Below the pieces are notes generated by a model. It ran no database searches. It was not told the DNA's origin and was given only the letters and a program-made list of their open reading frames with translations. This document shows positions 25,834 through 36,029 of a stretch of 54,331 nt of DNA, one piece after another; the stretch's first letter is position 1, and each line of letters opens with the position of its first letter. The position numbers were made by a program, and so were the translations under genes. The stretch is from Algoriphagus hitonicola. GTDB lineage: Bacteria; Bacteroidota; Bacteroidia; Cytophagales; Cyclobacteriaceae. Location of the stretch: contig NZ_FOPC01000019.1 in assembly GCF_900113375.1 (NCBI RefSeq), positions 1-54,331 of the forward strand, in the 5' to 3' direction.

Positions 25834-26921
25834 TTGAGCATTTCTTCGATCAACTCACCGGCCTTCTCATCGGGATATTCCATCCCCAGGAGCTGAAAAA
25901 CTGTGCGGGCAATCTGAGCAGAAGCCCACTGACCCTTCAGCTTCATTTCTCCCCTAGCCGGAGTATCCGGACCAATGGCAGCTATCCAGATTTCACCTCC
26001 CTCAGGAACCGATGCGCCATGACTGGTCCAAGTTCGCTTGGTCACTCCCCTGCCGTGATCTGTAGTAATGATCAAAGTCGTTTTGTCTTTATACTGTGGA
26101 TCAGCCTGAATCATTTCCCAGATTTCCTGAATATAGGCATCTGTCTGATGGGCTGACCAAATGTACTCATCGTATTTATTTCCATGAGCCCAATCATCTG
26201 TCTCTCCATAGGCGATATACATGACCCGAGGCTTGTGTTTTTTGAAGGCCTCCATCGCAAAATGGTGTGTGAATGGATCCAAGCGGACTCCACCCCAAGG
26301 ACCTCTTATTTCCTGCTGGATTCGATTGATTACCCGTTCGGCCTCTGTCAAGTCCTCCCCTTCTGCCAAATCAAAACCCGCGTTGACCGGCACCCCACTT
26401 CGCTCTTCATTGACGATAAAAGGAAAAACATCCCATGAGCCAAAAGCCATCACCTTCCCATTAAATTCAGGCATTTTATTCAAATATTCCAAAAACGTGG
26501 TATTTGGATTATTGATTTTGGAATTGGAGTTAATCCGCTCATCGTCCGCAAAGCCTGAGAGCACTTCATTATATCCCGGGTAAGAAAACCACATTTTATT
26601 CCAATTGTCTACCAAGTTTCCATAGGATCGGTTGCCGTAGATTTGACCTTCGGTTGCCAGCGTTTGCCAAAAAAAAGGCAGAAGCATTTCCCTTCGTTTT
26701 AAAGGATCAACGTCCCAGTATTCCTCCAATAAAGAACCTTGATTTTTGATCATTCCCGTATCATCAATCATTAGGGAATCAGCACCCTTGAACACTTCCT
26801 GCCAACGAAGCCCGTCGAGAGTGATCAGTACAATATTTTCTGTTTTGGTGGTTTTTTGTCCCCATGAGGCCAGGGTGAAAAAACAAAACACCAGTGTAAA
26901 TGCTCTAACTTTCATTTTCAT
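25830..26921 (-). CDS. Alkaline-phosphatase-superfamily enzyme, secreted
   Basis: 363 aa from the ATG at 26921 (another ATG at 26915 is as good); both open a signal peptide ending near SWGQ. The frame extends to a GTG inside the hairpin at 26941-26966, which is a less likely start. Metal motifs of the type I phosphodiesterase/phosphatase group are visible: ITLDGLRW, the nucleophile region FSYPGYNEVLSG, ETDDWAH, and TTDHGRG followed by TSHG. Substrate unknown; position between susD and a phosphoesterase lipoprotein suggests hydrolysis of a phosphoester taken up or bound by the SusCD pair. Confidence 0.83.
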   Translation of the reverse strand: MKMKVRAFTLVFCFFTLASWGQKTTKTENIVLITLDGLRWQEVFKGADSLMIDDTGMIKNQGSLLEEYWDVDPLKRREMLLPFFWQTLATEGQIYGNRSYGNLVDNWNKMWFSYPGYNEVLSGFADDERINSNSKINNPNTTFLEYLNKMPEFNGKVMAFGSWDVFPFIVNEERSGVPVNAGFDLAEGEDLTEAERVINRIQQEIRGPWGGVRLDPFTHHFAMEAFKKHKPRVMYIAYGETDDWAHGNKYDEYIWSAHQTDAYIQEIWEMIQADPQYKDKTTLIITTDHGRGVTKRTWTSHGASVPEGGEIWIAAIGPDTPARGEMKLKGQWASAQIARTVFQLLGMEYPDEKAGELIEEMLK

Positions 26922-26927
26922 TCGATT

Positions 26928-26966
26928 AAGGAAAAAGGTATCCTGCACCCCAAATGGGATGCAGGA
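26928..26966 (-). terminator. Hairpin/attenuator between susD and the phosphatase gene (locus 1)
   Basis: Very stable stem TCCTGCA-C-CCC (26941-26951) / GGG-A-TGCAGGA (26956-26966), loop AAAT. On the minus strand a TTTTTT run follows a few bases later (about 26934-26929). It sits between the susD stop (26994) and the next gene's start, so it probably lowers or tunes read-through into the phosphatase genes. Confidence 0.6.
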
Positions 26967-26993
26967 AATTGGATTGATTTAAGGTAATTGGTT

Positions 26994-28544
26994 TTAATCT
27001 ATATCCCACCAAACCCGGGTGGTAATTTCATCAGCTCCCTGTCTGGCTATAGCTTCCTGATATCGCTCGCCATTCAATGATTGAACTGAGGATGGGTACA
27101 TATACCGAACCGGAACCGTATTGATAAATGCAGCAGGACCTGGGATAATTTCCGGATAGTTAGTTCTTCTCCAGTCGTACCATCCTTCCATACCGGTAAA
27201 GAATAAGGCCAACCACTTTTGAGTGCCGATTTTCCGAAGTTTGTCATCGGTAGTTCCGGAATAGGCTACCCCATCCTGACTAAGATAAGCATCGTCTATC
27301 ATCAGTTTATCTGCAATTTGTGGAAGGTTGATGAAATTATAGCGTTCTCTGTAGTATTCGAAAGAAGCTTGGATCCCAGCTCTATAAAAGCCCTCTGCTG
27401 TACCTGAAGTAATAAAATTCCGTTCGCGGGCTTCTGCCAAAATAAATTGAAGCTCAGAATAAGTCATGATCAATGCTTGATACCCCAATGGATTGGCCAA
27501 AGAAGAACAGGGGGCACAAGCCCAAAGCAAACCCACTCTGGAGATAAAGTTTGACCCTCCTTGAGCGGGGTCACCGGAAGGTGAATATTGCAGGGCTTCT
27601 TCATCGGCAAGTCCGTTGGGAACACCTTGGTAATCCTCAATCTCACCGACAACCTGTGCTCCGCTTGCATTGGTAGGCTGGGCATAAGCATAAATTCTAG
27701 GGTCATTCAAGTCTTTGAGTACTCCCTCCATTTTTTCGGAAAGCCGGTACTCATCAAAAGATCCCGATCGATACGTGAAAATGGGATGCTGATTGGGAAC
27801 ATCTGGCAAATACTGCAATGCGGCATGATCCTCATTGGAAGTGAATATCGGAAATTGCTCAGGATTAGCCACAATAGCCTGCATATCTGAGGAGGGATCC
27901 CTTCGGTCTGAGAGCCGCATCAAAAGTCTCAAGCGGAGAGAATTGGCTAATTTCCTCCATCGCAAGATATCTCCATCAAAGAGAATATCCCCCTCCACAA
28001 TCTCCAAAGAGGATCCGAGTAGGGTATTGGCTTCTTCCAAGTCAGACAGAATACCATTGTAAATCTCCTCCTGAGTATCGAATTTTGGATAGTTGATGTC
28101 TTCCTTTGCCTTAATAGCTTCTGAATAGGGCAAGTCCCCGTAGGCATCCGTCATAAAAGAAAACATATTCGCCCGAAGGATTTTGGCTATTCCCAAATAA
28201 TTATTCTGCCCTGCCTCTGTAGAAATTTCAACCACACTATTCAAATCTCTCAGAGAATTATAAAAGGAGGAATAAGGGTTTCCCTGCGGCCCCCAATTGT
28301 ACCGATCCTCATTGGTAAATTGAATTTTAGCCGTTTGCTGCATGACTACATTCCCATAGCCCCAAGCTCTACCAGCCATCTCATTGGTGGTATTACGGAT
28401 AATCGTAGGAAGCAACAAGGCTGATGAAACAGTCTCGGGACTGTTGGGATTGATATTTATTTGTTCAAAGTCCTGATCACAGGCTCCCAAGCCCAAGAAA
28501 AGGGCAAGACCAATTGCTGATAGATATTTTTTATTTGAATTCAT
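26994..28544 (-). CDS. SusD/RagB-type outer-membrane lipoprotein
   Basis: 516 aa. Lipobox Cys22 (FLGLGACDQ), then the SusD-like_2 start (INPNSPETVSSALLLPTIIR), helical TPR-like core and the C-terminal MYPSSVQSLNGERYQEAI. SusD proteins cap their SusC partner and bind the substrate on the cell surface. Located 31 bp downstream of susC 28576-31791 and upstream of two phosphatase genes, so its ligand is more likely a phosphorylated compound than a glycan; this is inference from context. Confidence 0.9.
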   Translation of the reverse strand: MNSNKKYLSAIGLALFLGLGACDQDFEQININPNSPETVSSALLLPTIIRNTTNEMAGRAWGYGNVVMQQTAKIQFTNEDRYNWGPQGNPYSSFYNSLRDLNSVVEISTEAGQNNYLGIAKILRANMFSFMTDAYGDLPYSEAIKAKEDINYPKFDTQEEIYNGILSDLEEANTLLGSSLEIVEGDILFDGDILRWRKLANSLRLRLLMRLSDRRDPSSDMQAIVANPEQFPIFTSNEDHAALQYLPDVPNQHPIFTYRSGSFDEYRLSEKMEGVLKDLNDPRIYAYAQPTNASGAQVVGEIEDYQGVPNGLADEEALQYSPSGDPAQGGSNFISRVGLLWACAPCSSLANPLGYQALIMTYSELQFILAEARERNFITSGTAEGFYRAGIQASFEYYRERYNFINLPQIADKLMIDDAYLSQDGVAYSGTTDDKLRKIGTQKWLALFFTGMEGWYDWRRTNYPEIIPGPAAFINTVPVRYMYPSSVQSLNGERYQEAIARQGADEITTRVWWDID

Positions 28545-28575
28545 GATTTCATAAAATTTGATGGGTTGGGAAAAT

Positions 28576-31500
28576 TTAGAATCGCACGTTCAAATTGAAA
28601 CCTACACTTCGAGTGGAAGGAAAAGACATGTTTTCCACACCTGGCTGCAGGGTTCCGCCTGCCATGGATAATGTCTCCGGATCAAAGTGTGGGTTTTCGG
28701 TCCAAAGGGCCAGATTTCTAGCCACAAAAGAAATTTTCACATCCTGAATGGGAGCTCTTCCCAAGAAAGATTTAGGAACGATATATCCTATGGTAACTTC
28801 TCTAAGCTTGAGAAAAGAGGCATCATACTTTGCCGCTTCCACATTATTTCGCTCATAGTACCGATTATGCCAGTTTCTGGAGGTAATCTTCACGGTATTG
28901 GGAGAGTAGGATCCATCGGCATTCTGAACCACACCCAGACTCACGATCCCATTTCCCTCTATACTCAGATCGTATCCATTTTCCCTTCCCAATAATGTTT
29001 CCTCCAATTGTCCTGCGGTACTTCCGATGACTTTTGTACGGGATACCACAATACCTCCATGCCGATAGTCAAAAAGAAATCCCAGGGATAGGCTCTTGTA
29101 GCTAAAGTTATTTTGGAACCCAAGCATCCAATCGGGATTATAATTTCCCTGAAGCTTCAATTCAGGATCTCTCAAAGGGGTTCCTGTAGAATTATGGACA
29201 ATTTGACCAAAGAATGGACTTTGAGGGTCTTCTACTCTAAGGAAGCCTACCCCATAAATATTCCCCATCCGCTCACCGATTCGAGCCTGAATATTTGCGC
29301 CATTCCGTTCGGTCAACGTGTAGGTATCAAGCCCTTCGGTCAACTCCAAAACATAGCCTCTTGTCCGGGTAAAGTTTGCCATGAAGTTCCAGTTCAGACC
29401 ATTCTCAGACACAACGGGAGCCCCATTGAGTACAAGCTCGATACCTTTATTCTGGATTTCACCCGCATTGATAATACGAGAAGCATAACCGGTAGCGATA
29501 TCCAATTCGATAGGAATAATCTGATTGCGGGTACGGTTATCAAAATACGTGAAGTCCAAACCCAATCGACCCTCCAAGAAGCGGATATCAATCCCCGTCT
29601 CAAAAGACGCCGTTTGCTCTGGTTTCAAATTGGCATTTGCCAGGCGATTCGATTCAGTTTTTGCCTGAATAGACCCCCATGCCACCTGGGGATTAAACAC
29701 ATTGGTTAAGCTGTAGGGATCTGTATCATTCCCAACCTCAGCATATGCTCCACGAACTTTTAGAAATGAAATCGATCTTGGAAGCGTCAGCATGTCCGAT
29801 AAAACAGCACTCATGGTAGCTGAAGGATAAAAGTAGCTGTTGCTCTCGACAGGGAGGGTGGATGACCAATCATTCCGGCCGGTAACGTCCAAGAAAAGAA
29901 CATTCTTATAACCAATCTGCCCGAAACCGTAAAGGGAGTTAATCCGCTTTTCGGAGTTAAATTGATTGACCTGAAGATTTACCGCAGTATTGGTGAAATT
30001 ATAAATCCCGGGAATCAAAAGCTGAGGGGCTACCGTCTGCTGGAAGCGATTTTCCTGCCTCATTTGGTTTCCTCCCAAGGCAATGCTGTAGGTCCAAACT
30101 GGTTTGCTTGTTTCTGAATAGGTCAAAAGGAAGTCAGTATTCTGCTCAGAAAAGAACACCGCATCCTCTCGGTAATTTCCTCTTGGAAAACGCTGGGTAC
30201 TGAAGGCCCTTCTTCTATCCCGAAGTTCATTATAGGTATCCAAACCAGTCCGCACCATCAAGTTGAGCTTATCGGTAAACTTGTAATTGGCGGAAATATT
30301 TCCGAATATCCTGTTTTTACCCTGACCATTGGTATTCTCGAAGACAGTGAAGTATGGATTGTCGTGGTAGTTGTAGTTGTAATTAAACTGCTGAGTTCCT
30401 TCCAGTCCCGGCATCCAGTAATCCCGGAGATTTCGGGTGTTGATCTGTCGTCCATACCAAACCCAGAGGTACATCAGATTTTCCGTCCCATAGCTGATAC
30501 TGGGTCGGTTTCCACTGGCAGTTCGCTGGTAATTCACGGCTGAATTGATCGATAATTTTTCTGTCACATTAATTCCTCCGTTCAAAGCGATACTATTCCG
30601 CTTCAAATCTGTATTTGGCACGATTCCTTTTTGATCCAAGTTTGTCCAGGAAAGCCGAATATTTGCATTCTCATTGGACCCGGAAACCGAAACGTTGTTG
30701 GAAAGTGTGACTCCGGTTTCAAAAAAATCATTGATGTTATTCGGCTGGGAAACCCAGGGAGTTGGTGTTATGGTACTTCCTTCGGATGCATTGAGATCCC
30801 CGCCTCTAAATCCTGCAACGGAACGGGGAGAATCAAATTGGGGGATTAGAAGTCCGGTGTCCATTTCAGGCCCCCAGCTTTCGTCGACCCCATCCGCAAT
30901 CCCAGCTCCGGCTCCATTGACAAATTCAAACTGTCCATTATTTCCCTGTCCATATTTATCCTGCCACTGAGGCAATACCAAGGGATTGTCAAAAGTCACA
31001 TTGGAATTAATGCTCACTCCCAAGCCTTTTTTACCTTTTCCTGATTTAGTGGTAATCAAGATGGCACCGTTTGCCGCACGGCTACCATACAAGGCTGCTG
31101 CGGCTGGACCTTTCAATACAGTCATGGAAGCAACATCATCAGGATTTATTTCTCCAGCTGCGTTTCCATAATCCACCTCTTGGCCACCTGAACCCGAGGA
31201 CCCGACTACATTATTGGAAATAGGAACCCCATCTACCACAAAAAGTGGTTGATTTGCATTGATATTCAAGGAAGATTCGCCTCGGATAGTTACCCGTGTA
31301 GAACCTCCTAATCCGGATGAGCCATTGGTAATTTGAACCCCTGCCACCCTTCCGCTCAGGGAATTGATGACATTGGTTTCTCTTGCCTCTGTAAACTGAT
31401 CCCCCTGAACTTCCTGCACCGAATAGCCCAATGCTTTGGTTTCTCGCTCTACCCCCAAAGCAGTCACTACCACTTCATTGAGCGCAAATCCCTCAGTTAA

Positions 31501-31791
31501 GGAAACATTGATAATGGAAGCATTACCGATGGGTTTTTCCACCGTTTCAAATCCGACAAAAGAGAATACCAACGTTTCCTCTGGAGACGCTTCGATGGAA
31601 TAGGCCCCATCGACGTCACTTACCGTGCCACGAGTTGTCCCCTTGACCAGAACAGTTGCTCCCGGCAAAGGAGCATTATTCGCATCACTTACTTTTCCTG
31701 TTATTCTGACTTGTTGAGCCCAGGAAAGATTGAGGATAAAAAGCATTGAAAATGCCCAAATCCCCTTCCAAATGCTTTGATTAGCAATCAT
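28576..31791 (-). CDS. SusC/RagA-type TonB-dependent outer-membrane transporter
   Basis: 1071 aa from the ATG at 31791, which begins the signal peptide (SMLFILNLSWAQ); the open frame extends 32 codons upstream but those residues look non-coding. A carboxypeptidase-like regulatory domain (about 30-110: VRITGKVSDANNAPLPGATV) is followed by the plug (LSGRVAGVQI, PLFVVDGVPI, MTVLKGPAAAALYGSRA), then a barrel ending in a C-terminal aromatic (NLNVRF). It forms the gated pore of the SusCD complex with the next gene. First gene of a four-gene operon. Confidence 0.92.
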   Translation of the reverse strand: MIANQSIWKGIWAFSMLFILNLSWAQQVRITGKVSDANNAPLPGATVLVKGTTRGTVSDVDGAYSIEASPEETLVFSFVGFETVEKPIGNASIINVSLTEGFALNEVVVTALGVERETKALGYSVQEVQGDQFTEARETNVINSLSGRVAGVQITNGSSGLGGSTRVTIRGESSLNINANQPLFVVDGVPISNNVVGSSGSGGQEVDYGNAAGEINPDDVASMTVLKGPAAAALYGSRAANGAILITTKSGKGKKGLGVSINSNVTFDNPLVLPQWQDKYGQGNNGQFEFVNGAGAGIADGVDESWGPEMDTGLLIPQFDSPRSVAGFRGGDLNASEGSTITPTPWVSQPNNINDFFETGVTLSNNVSVSGSNENANIRLSWTNLDQKGIVPNTDLKRNSIALNGGINVTEKLSINSAVNYQRTASGNRPSISYGTENLMYLWVWYGRQINTRNLRDYWMPGLEGTQQFNYNYNYHDNPYFTVFENTNGQGKNRIFGNISANYKFTDKLNLMVRTGLDTYNELRDRRRAFSTQRFPRGNYREDAVFFSEQNTDFLLTYSETSKPVWTYSIALGGNQMRQENRFQQTVAPQLLIPGIYNFTNTAVNLQVNQFNSEKRINSLYGFGQIGYKNVLFLDVTGRNDWSSTLPVESNSYFYPSATMSAVLSDMLTLPRSISFLKVRGAYAEVGNDTDPYSLTNVFNPQVAWGSIQAKTESNRLANANLKPEQTASFETGIDIRFLEGRLGLDFTYFDNRTRNQIIPIELDIATGYASRIINAGEIQNKGIELVLNGAPVVSENGLNWNFMANFTRTRGYVLELTEGLDTYTLTERNGANIQARIGERMGNIYGVGFLRVEDPQSPFFGQIVHNSTGTPLRDPELKLQGNYNPDWMLGFQNNFSYKSLSLGFLFDYRHGGIVVSRTKVIGSTAGQLEETLLGRENGYDLSIEGNGIVSLGVVQNADGSYSPNTVKITSRNWHNRYYERNNVEAAKYDASFLKLREVTIGYIVPKSFLGRAPIQDVKISFVARNLALWTENPHFDPETLSMAGGTLQPGVENMSFPSTRSVGFNLNVRF

Positions 31792-32148
31792 GGTTTGTAA
31801 AGGTTTTTGATAGACAAAAGTTTTGGTTAGAAATTTTACCAAAGCTATACTTTTGGATATTTCAGAACAGAAAAATGGAATTATCAAAAAGTGAATTAAT
31901 TCTAGGTTAACAAGTAAAAAAAGCCATTTTATGGATTTTTAAACCAATAATTGATTAAATCAACTTAACATCACGAGTGTATTTTTCTAATTTATGAATT
32001 CTTGATTAAGAAAAAAAGTATATAAATACTATACATATTAAGTGCAAAAAATCCTCTAATCACTCATTTCTGTTAACCAGCTATCAATACTTTATTGTTT
32101 AGGTCAAGTAAAACTGAAGCTTACCTTTAAAAAAATTGAAATTCCCCA
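31792..32148. other. Regulatory region upstream of susC (locus 1)
   Basis: About 355 bp, AT-rich, no gene. It contains the -7 box at 31840-31847, a GTTAAC element near 31905, and the near-palindrome TTGATTAAATCAA around 31952. No Pho-box-like pair was recognised by eye. Confidence 0.5.
31840..31847 (-). promoter_or_regulatory. Bacteroidota -7 promoter box before susC
   Basis: On the minus strand TAGCTTTG, an exact match to the Bacteroidota -7 consensus TAnnTTTG, about 50 bp upstream of the chosen susC start. A clear -33 TTTG box is not seen at the normal distance (TTCTG is the nearest). Confidence 0.5.
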
Positions 32149-32991
32149 TTATCCCATCACCGCAATCATCTTTACAAAATGCCGGGCAAAAATACCCTCC
32201 CCTGTAAACCCAAGCTGCTTGAAAGCCTCTTCTTGGCTGATGCCTTTGGTAAAGATTTTCCAAGCCAGATCATCAGAAACCGTAAGGATTGAGGTTGGTT
32301 TTTGTTTGCTGAATGGCAAAAGTCCCCATTTGTCTTCTGTTTTATTCAGCCACCAGATTGCACTAAACTCCCCTTTCAATTCTACCTGAATCAAGGTTTG
32401 GTCAACAGCAACCAATGAAGCAAAATGATGGGGTAATGCCCGCATGGAAGTTTCTAGGTATGGCAAATAAAATTCCTTTGCAAGCAGTCTCCTATCAGAT
32501 TGGTCCAAAGCTTCCAAAAGCTGCTGGGTATGATGCCATTTCTCGGTGTATTCTCTTGCGACATGAAACCAATTCAATGACTCTTCCTCCCCTGCCCAAG
32601 CCACACTGAATACCGCCTTCTCAAAAGGTTTCAGCGATTTCAACAGGTTTCGATACTCCATCCCTGAAGACTCCAACAACGAAATCAAAACCGCAGGACT
32701 CAGACGTTGAGTTGCCTTCACCCAATCGGCATTCAATCGATTCAGAAAACCCACCAAATCCGAATAGGAGTTTATTTCCCCCGGACTTTCACCAAAATAC
32801 CCGTCACGAAGCATGGACAAGGCCCGCAGGTTTCCATCCAACAAATGAGCCGCTATCTGCTTGATCGTCCAAGAACCCGCCCGAGTCGGCAAATTCCAGT
32901 CCTTAGGTTCAATCTCCTTCAATTTTTCAAGCAGCAGATTATCCAGGGGTTCAAACAAATGAATGGTTCGGATAGGAATGGACTGGTTCAT
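32149..32991 (-). CDS. DinB-like / maleylpyruvate-isomerase-N family protein
   Basis: 280 aa from the ATG at 32991 (MNQSIPIRTIHLFEPLDNLL); the open frame runs 24 codons further but this extension is AT-rich and atypical. The four-helix DinB/MDMPI fold is suggested by W(NLPTRAGSWTIKQIAAHLLD), where a histidine of the metal triad is in AAHLLD. A second part has AREYTEKWHHTQQLLEAL with further histidines. Thiol-dependent transferase or isomerase activity is known for some relatives; the substrate here is unknown. It lies between two phosphorus-related loci without an evident link. Confidence 0.65.
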   Translation of the reverse strand: MNQSIPIRTIHLFEPLDNLLLEKLKEIEPKDWNLPTRAGSWTIKQIAAHLLDGNLRALSMLRDGYFGESPGEINSYSDLVGFLNRLNADWVKATQRLSPAVLISLLESSGMEYRNLLKSLKPFEKAVFSVAWAGEEESLNWFHVAREYTEKWHHTQQLLEALDQSDRRLLAKEFYLPYLETSMRALPHHFASLVAVDQTLIQVELKGEFSAIWWLNKTEDKWGLLPFSKQKPTSILTVSDDLAWKIFTKGISQEEAFKQLGFTGEGIFARHFVKMIAVMG

Positions 32992-33062
32992 TTTTGACAA
33001 ACTATTGAAACCAAAAATCTCTTTTATGTAACTTAAATCAAAACCAAAAATTAAAAATATCA

Positions 33063-33109
33063 ACCAAAAAAGGGGTTTTCCCCTTCTTTCAAAACGGACA
33101 TTCCATCAG
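33063..33109 (-). pseudogene. Remnant of an ArdC gene 3' end with its terminator
   Basis: 47 bp almost identical to 39100-39145. On the minus strand it reads LMECPF-stop and then the terminator stem AAGGGG/CCCCTT with a TTTTTT tail. In the second copy this sequence is the end of a recognisable ArdC-like reading frame. Beyond 33109 similarity stops, so only the extreme end survives here. Confidence 0.6.
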
Positions 33110-33170
33110 TAAATAATTCTACACCCAAAAAAATCACAATCTTTTCAAATCTATTCATCCTAACTTATAT

Positions 33171-33205
33171 GCTAAAAAAAAGGCTGCCGAGAATCAGCAG
33201 CCTTT
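33171..33205 (-). terminator. Intrinsic terminator of the phytase/TonB-receptor operon
   Basis: Perfect 9-bp stem AAAGGCTGC (33179-33187) / GCAGCCTTT (33197-33205). Reading on the minus strand it ends in a run of T (33180-33174). It lies about 30 bp after the TonB receptor stop. Confidence 0.85.
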
Positions 33206-33232
33206 ATATAGTTATTTAACCACTTTTATTTT

Positions 33233-36001
33233 TTACTCAAAAAGATCAAACTTTAGCCCAAAATTAAATCTGGCATTATAATATTCAGCCTGCATAGTTC
33301 GGGACTGAATGCCCTGATAATAACGAAGTGGCTGATTGGTCAAATTATTCCCCTCAGCAAAAATCCTCCACTTTGGTGTCAAGGCAAAGGACGCGTTGGC
33401 ATCCAAGAAAGTCTGCTGATCATAAAACCGGTCCTCAAATCCTTCTCCACCCAATTCATCCAGATAATCTGAGGTATAGTTTACAGAAAGCCGAAGCACC
33501 AAACGCTCTGTTTCATATGAAAGAGAAGCATTGAACATATGATCTGCTGTACCAGGAAGCTCCAGGTCTTCTCCGTCTCTTCCTTCGATGCCTGTGGTAG
33601 AGGATTGGGTAAAGGTATAATTGAGGTAAATCCCAAAATTCTTTAAAAACTGCCGTTGAAAGGAAGTTTCCAGACCAAAGACAGCGGCAGTTCCACCATT
33701 CTCAGGTCTGGAATATTGCAAATCTGTTCCAAATAAAGGGTCTGTATAACCCTGTGTAGTAATGGTATATACAAAATCATCAATATCCTTGTAAAAAGCA
33801 CCAAATGAAAGTAAACCCAAATTATTATAATAACGCTCGGCCATGAAGTCAAAATTCATTGCAGTTGCTGCCTTCAAATTTGGATTGCCTCGCTCCAACT
33901 CCTCATCTTCTTGGCTAAAGGCCGCATAAGGAACCAAGTCATAATAGTTGGGTCTGGCAATGGTATTGGTCCAGGCAAACCTCAACACAGTATTGGAACT
34001 GGGATCATATTTGAAATGAAGCCCGGGCATAAAATTGGTGTAGCTCTGATCCCCTGTAGCAGAAGAAATTGTTTCATTATCCAGGTCAAAAATATTTCCC
34101 GTATAGTCGATTGCAGTATGCTCCATTCTCAAGCCTGCGATTGCTGAGATTTTTTCATTCAACTGATGATCTGCCATCACATAGGCTCCAGTAATATTTT
34201 CTTGCGCAAGGTAATTACCGGGAGCATACTCCTCAGGCAAATCATTTTCTTCAAACAAACTGCCATTTCCTAAATCAAGACCACCCAGGAAATCAGGATC
34301 TATAAAAGTCCCTACGGCGTATTGTGAACCAGCAAGATAATTAGGATCTGAATAATTTCGGTTGGGCAATTCGCCGATAGTCTGGCCGAATGATTCCAGG
34401 TTTACTGGCTCATATTCAAAGAAATTATTGTCTCTTTCTTTGTTTTTTCCCCGATATCGAAGACCAAAATTCAAAATCCCTTTTTGAGAATAGGGAAGTT
34501 TAAAATCCAAGCGGGCATTCAAATCCTGATCAAATGTAAATTCATTTTGCTCCGAAAGACCATTAAACTCAATACCCAAATTATCGGCTGACTCACTCAA
34601 TATAGCCAAAGGAAACCGTGGGTTAGAAACATCCAACCTTACGTTTTGTCCACTGGATCTGAAGGAAGTATATCGCTCTTGTGGACGCTCCTCAGATGCT
34701 CTAGCGTAAGTCACACTCCAATTCATTTGAAGTGAGTTAAACAGGTGCTTTCCACCTCCAGTGATGTTATAGACACGCTGGTCTTCCAATCTGGCAGATT
34801 TGATGCGATCACTATCGAGTCCTCCTTTGGTCTCAAATTCCACTCGGCCTACTGTCTGGTAAATCCCCGGACTGGACTGGGTAAAATCGCCATCATCAAA
34901 AGAGTCGTCCAACTGACTGACCCGCATCCGGAAGCGATTTTCCCAATCATCACGATGGTTGTACATACCCGACAAGAAAAGCGTATGGTTGGGTGAAATT
35001 TCATAATCCAGTGCTAATGTCGCGGAGCGTCGTACTCGCTGAACTCTATATTCCCGAATATCAAACTCTTCCAGAACCACTCCATTGTCGGAATTGTACC
35101 AAACCCCTTCAATGTTATCAGAGCCAAAATCATGATTATTATAGGATCCCGAAAAAATCACTCCCAATTTATCGTTTGCAAAACGATTACCCAAGATCAG
35201 TGCTCCTGTCCAAATAGGCTGATTGGACAGAAGGTTGATCCCACTTGCGGCAGTTCCTGAAATTCTAAGTGAATTGGGAGCCTGTCGAGTCACCAAGTTT
35301 ACTGACCCCCCAATCGCATCCGCATCCATATTGGGTAAGACAGCCTTGTTGACTTCTATCGTCTGAATCATGTCCGAAGGGATCAAATCCATCTGTATAT
35401 TTCGGTTGTCCCCTTCCGCCGAAGGAATCCGCTCCCCGTTTAAGGTAACCGAATTCAGCTGTGGAGCCATGCCACGGATCACTATATTCCTGGCTTCACC
35501 TTGGTCATTTTGCATTGTAATCCCTGGAATACGCTTGAGTGCATCCCCGATATTGGCATCGGGAAACCGACCGACTTGATCCGAAGATACAATATTGGTA
35601 ATGTTGGAATTGGTCTTTTGCTGATTCAAAGCCTTTGCTTGACCTTTAAGCCGATCACCGAAAACAATAAATTCTGCACTTTCAAATTCCTTTTCCTCCA
35701 ATTTAAAGTTCAAAACCGTGGTCTCACCTCGACTGACCTTTACCGTTTGGGTTTGAGAATTATAGCCTAGGTAGGTGACCATTACTTCAAAATCCCCCTC
35801 AGGCAAACTGGAAATCGTATAATCACCCTTTTGATCTGTGATCGTTCCAATGCCTTTTCCTTGTAGGACAATACTAGCGCCGGGAAGAGCAAGATTCTGA
35901 AAATCAATTACTCTTCCTTTTAAAACCCCTTGTGCCCATCCATTTCCCACTAAAGAGAAAAAGAGCAATACGGGCAGAGAAAATATCAGGTACTTTTTCA
36001 T
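33233..36001 (-). CDS. TonB-dependent receptor linked to phytase
   Basis: 922 aa. Signal peptide to about residue 23 (GNGWAQG), CarboxypepD_reg-like domain (LKGRVIDFQNLALPGASIVL), plug (GRFPDANIGDALKRIPGITM, NIVIRGMAPQLNSVTLNGER), long barrel with TonB-receptor closing strands (FEGNNLTNQPLRYY, NARFNFGLKFDLF). Not a SusC: there is no SusD partner. It follows the phytase gene by 28 bp on the same strand, which points to import of phytate or its breakdown products (inositol phosphates, or phosphate with metal). A terminator follows it. Confidence 0.9.
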   Translation of the reverse strand: MKKYLIFSLPVLLFFSLVGNGWAQGVLKGRVIDFQNLALPGASIVLQGKGIGTITDQKGDYTISSLPEGDFEVMVTYLGYNSQTQTVKVSRGETTVLNFKLEEKEFESAEFIVFGDRLKGQAKALNQQKTNSNITNIVSSDQVGRFPDANIGDALKRIPGITMQNDQGEARNIVIRGMAPQLNSVTLNGERIPSAEGDNRNIQMDLIPSDMIQTIEVNKAVLPNMDADAIGGSVNLVTRQAPNSLRISGTAASGINLLSNQPIWTGALILGNRFANDKLGVIFSGSYNNHDFGSDNIEGVWYNSDNGVVLEEFDIREYRVQRVRRSATLALDYEISPNHTLFLSGMYNHRDDWENRFRMRVSQLDDSFDDGDFTQSSPGIYQTVGRVEFETKGGLDSDRIKSARLEDQRVYNITGGGKHLFNSLQMNWSVTYARASEERPQERYTSFRSSGQNVRLDVSNPRFPLAILSESADNLGIEFNGLSEQNEFTFDQDLNARLDFKLPYSQKGILNFGLRYRGKNKERDNNFFEYEPVNLESFGQTIGELPNRNYSDPNYLAGSQYAVGTFIDPDFLGGLDLGNGSLFEENDLPEEYAPGNYLAQENITGAYVMADHQLNEKISAIAGLRMEHTAIDYTGNIFDLDNETISSATGDQSYTNFMPGLHFKYDPSSNTVLRFAWTNTIARPNYYDLVPYAAFSQEDEELERGNPNLKAATAMNFDFMAERYYNNLGLLSFGAFYKDIDDFVYTITTQGYTDPLFGTDLQYSRPENGGTAAVFGLETSFQRQFLKNFGIYLNYTFTQSSTTGIEGRDGEDLELPGTADHMFNASLSYETERLVLRLSVNYTSDYLDELGGEGFEDRFYDQQTFLDANASFALTPKWRIFAEGNNLTNQPLRYYQGIQSRTMQAEYYNARFNFGLKFDLFE

Positions 36002-36029
36002 GTGTATTTATTTTTTAAAGTCGAAATGA

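Noticed and set aside
31792..32148. Pho box upstream of the SusCD locus
   Set aside because: No pair of CTGTCAT-like words with the right spacing could be found; the Bacteroidota Pho motif is also not well enough defined to call by eye.
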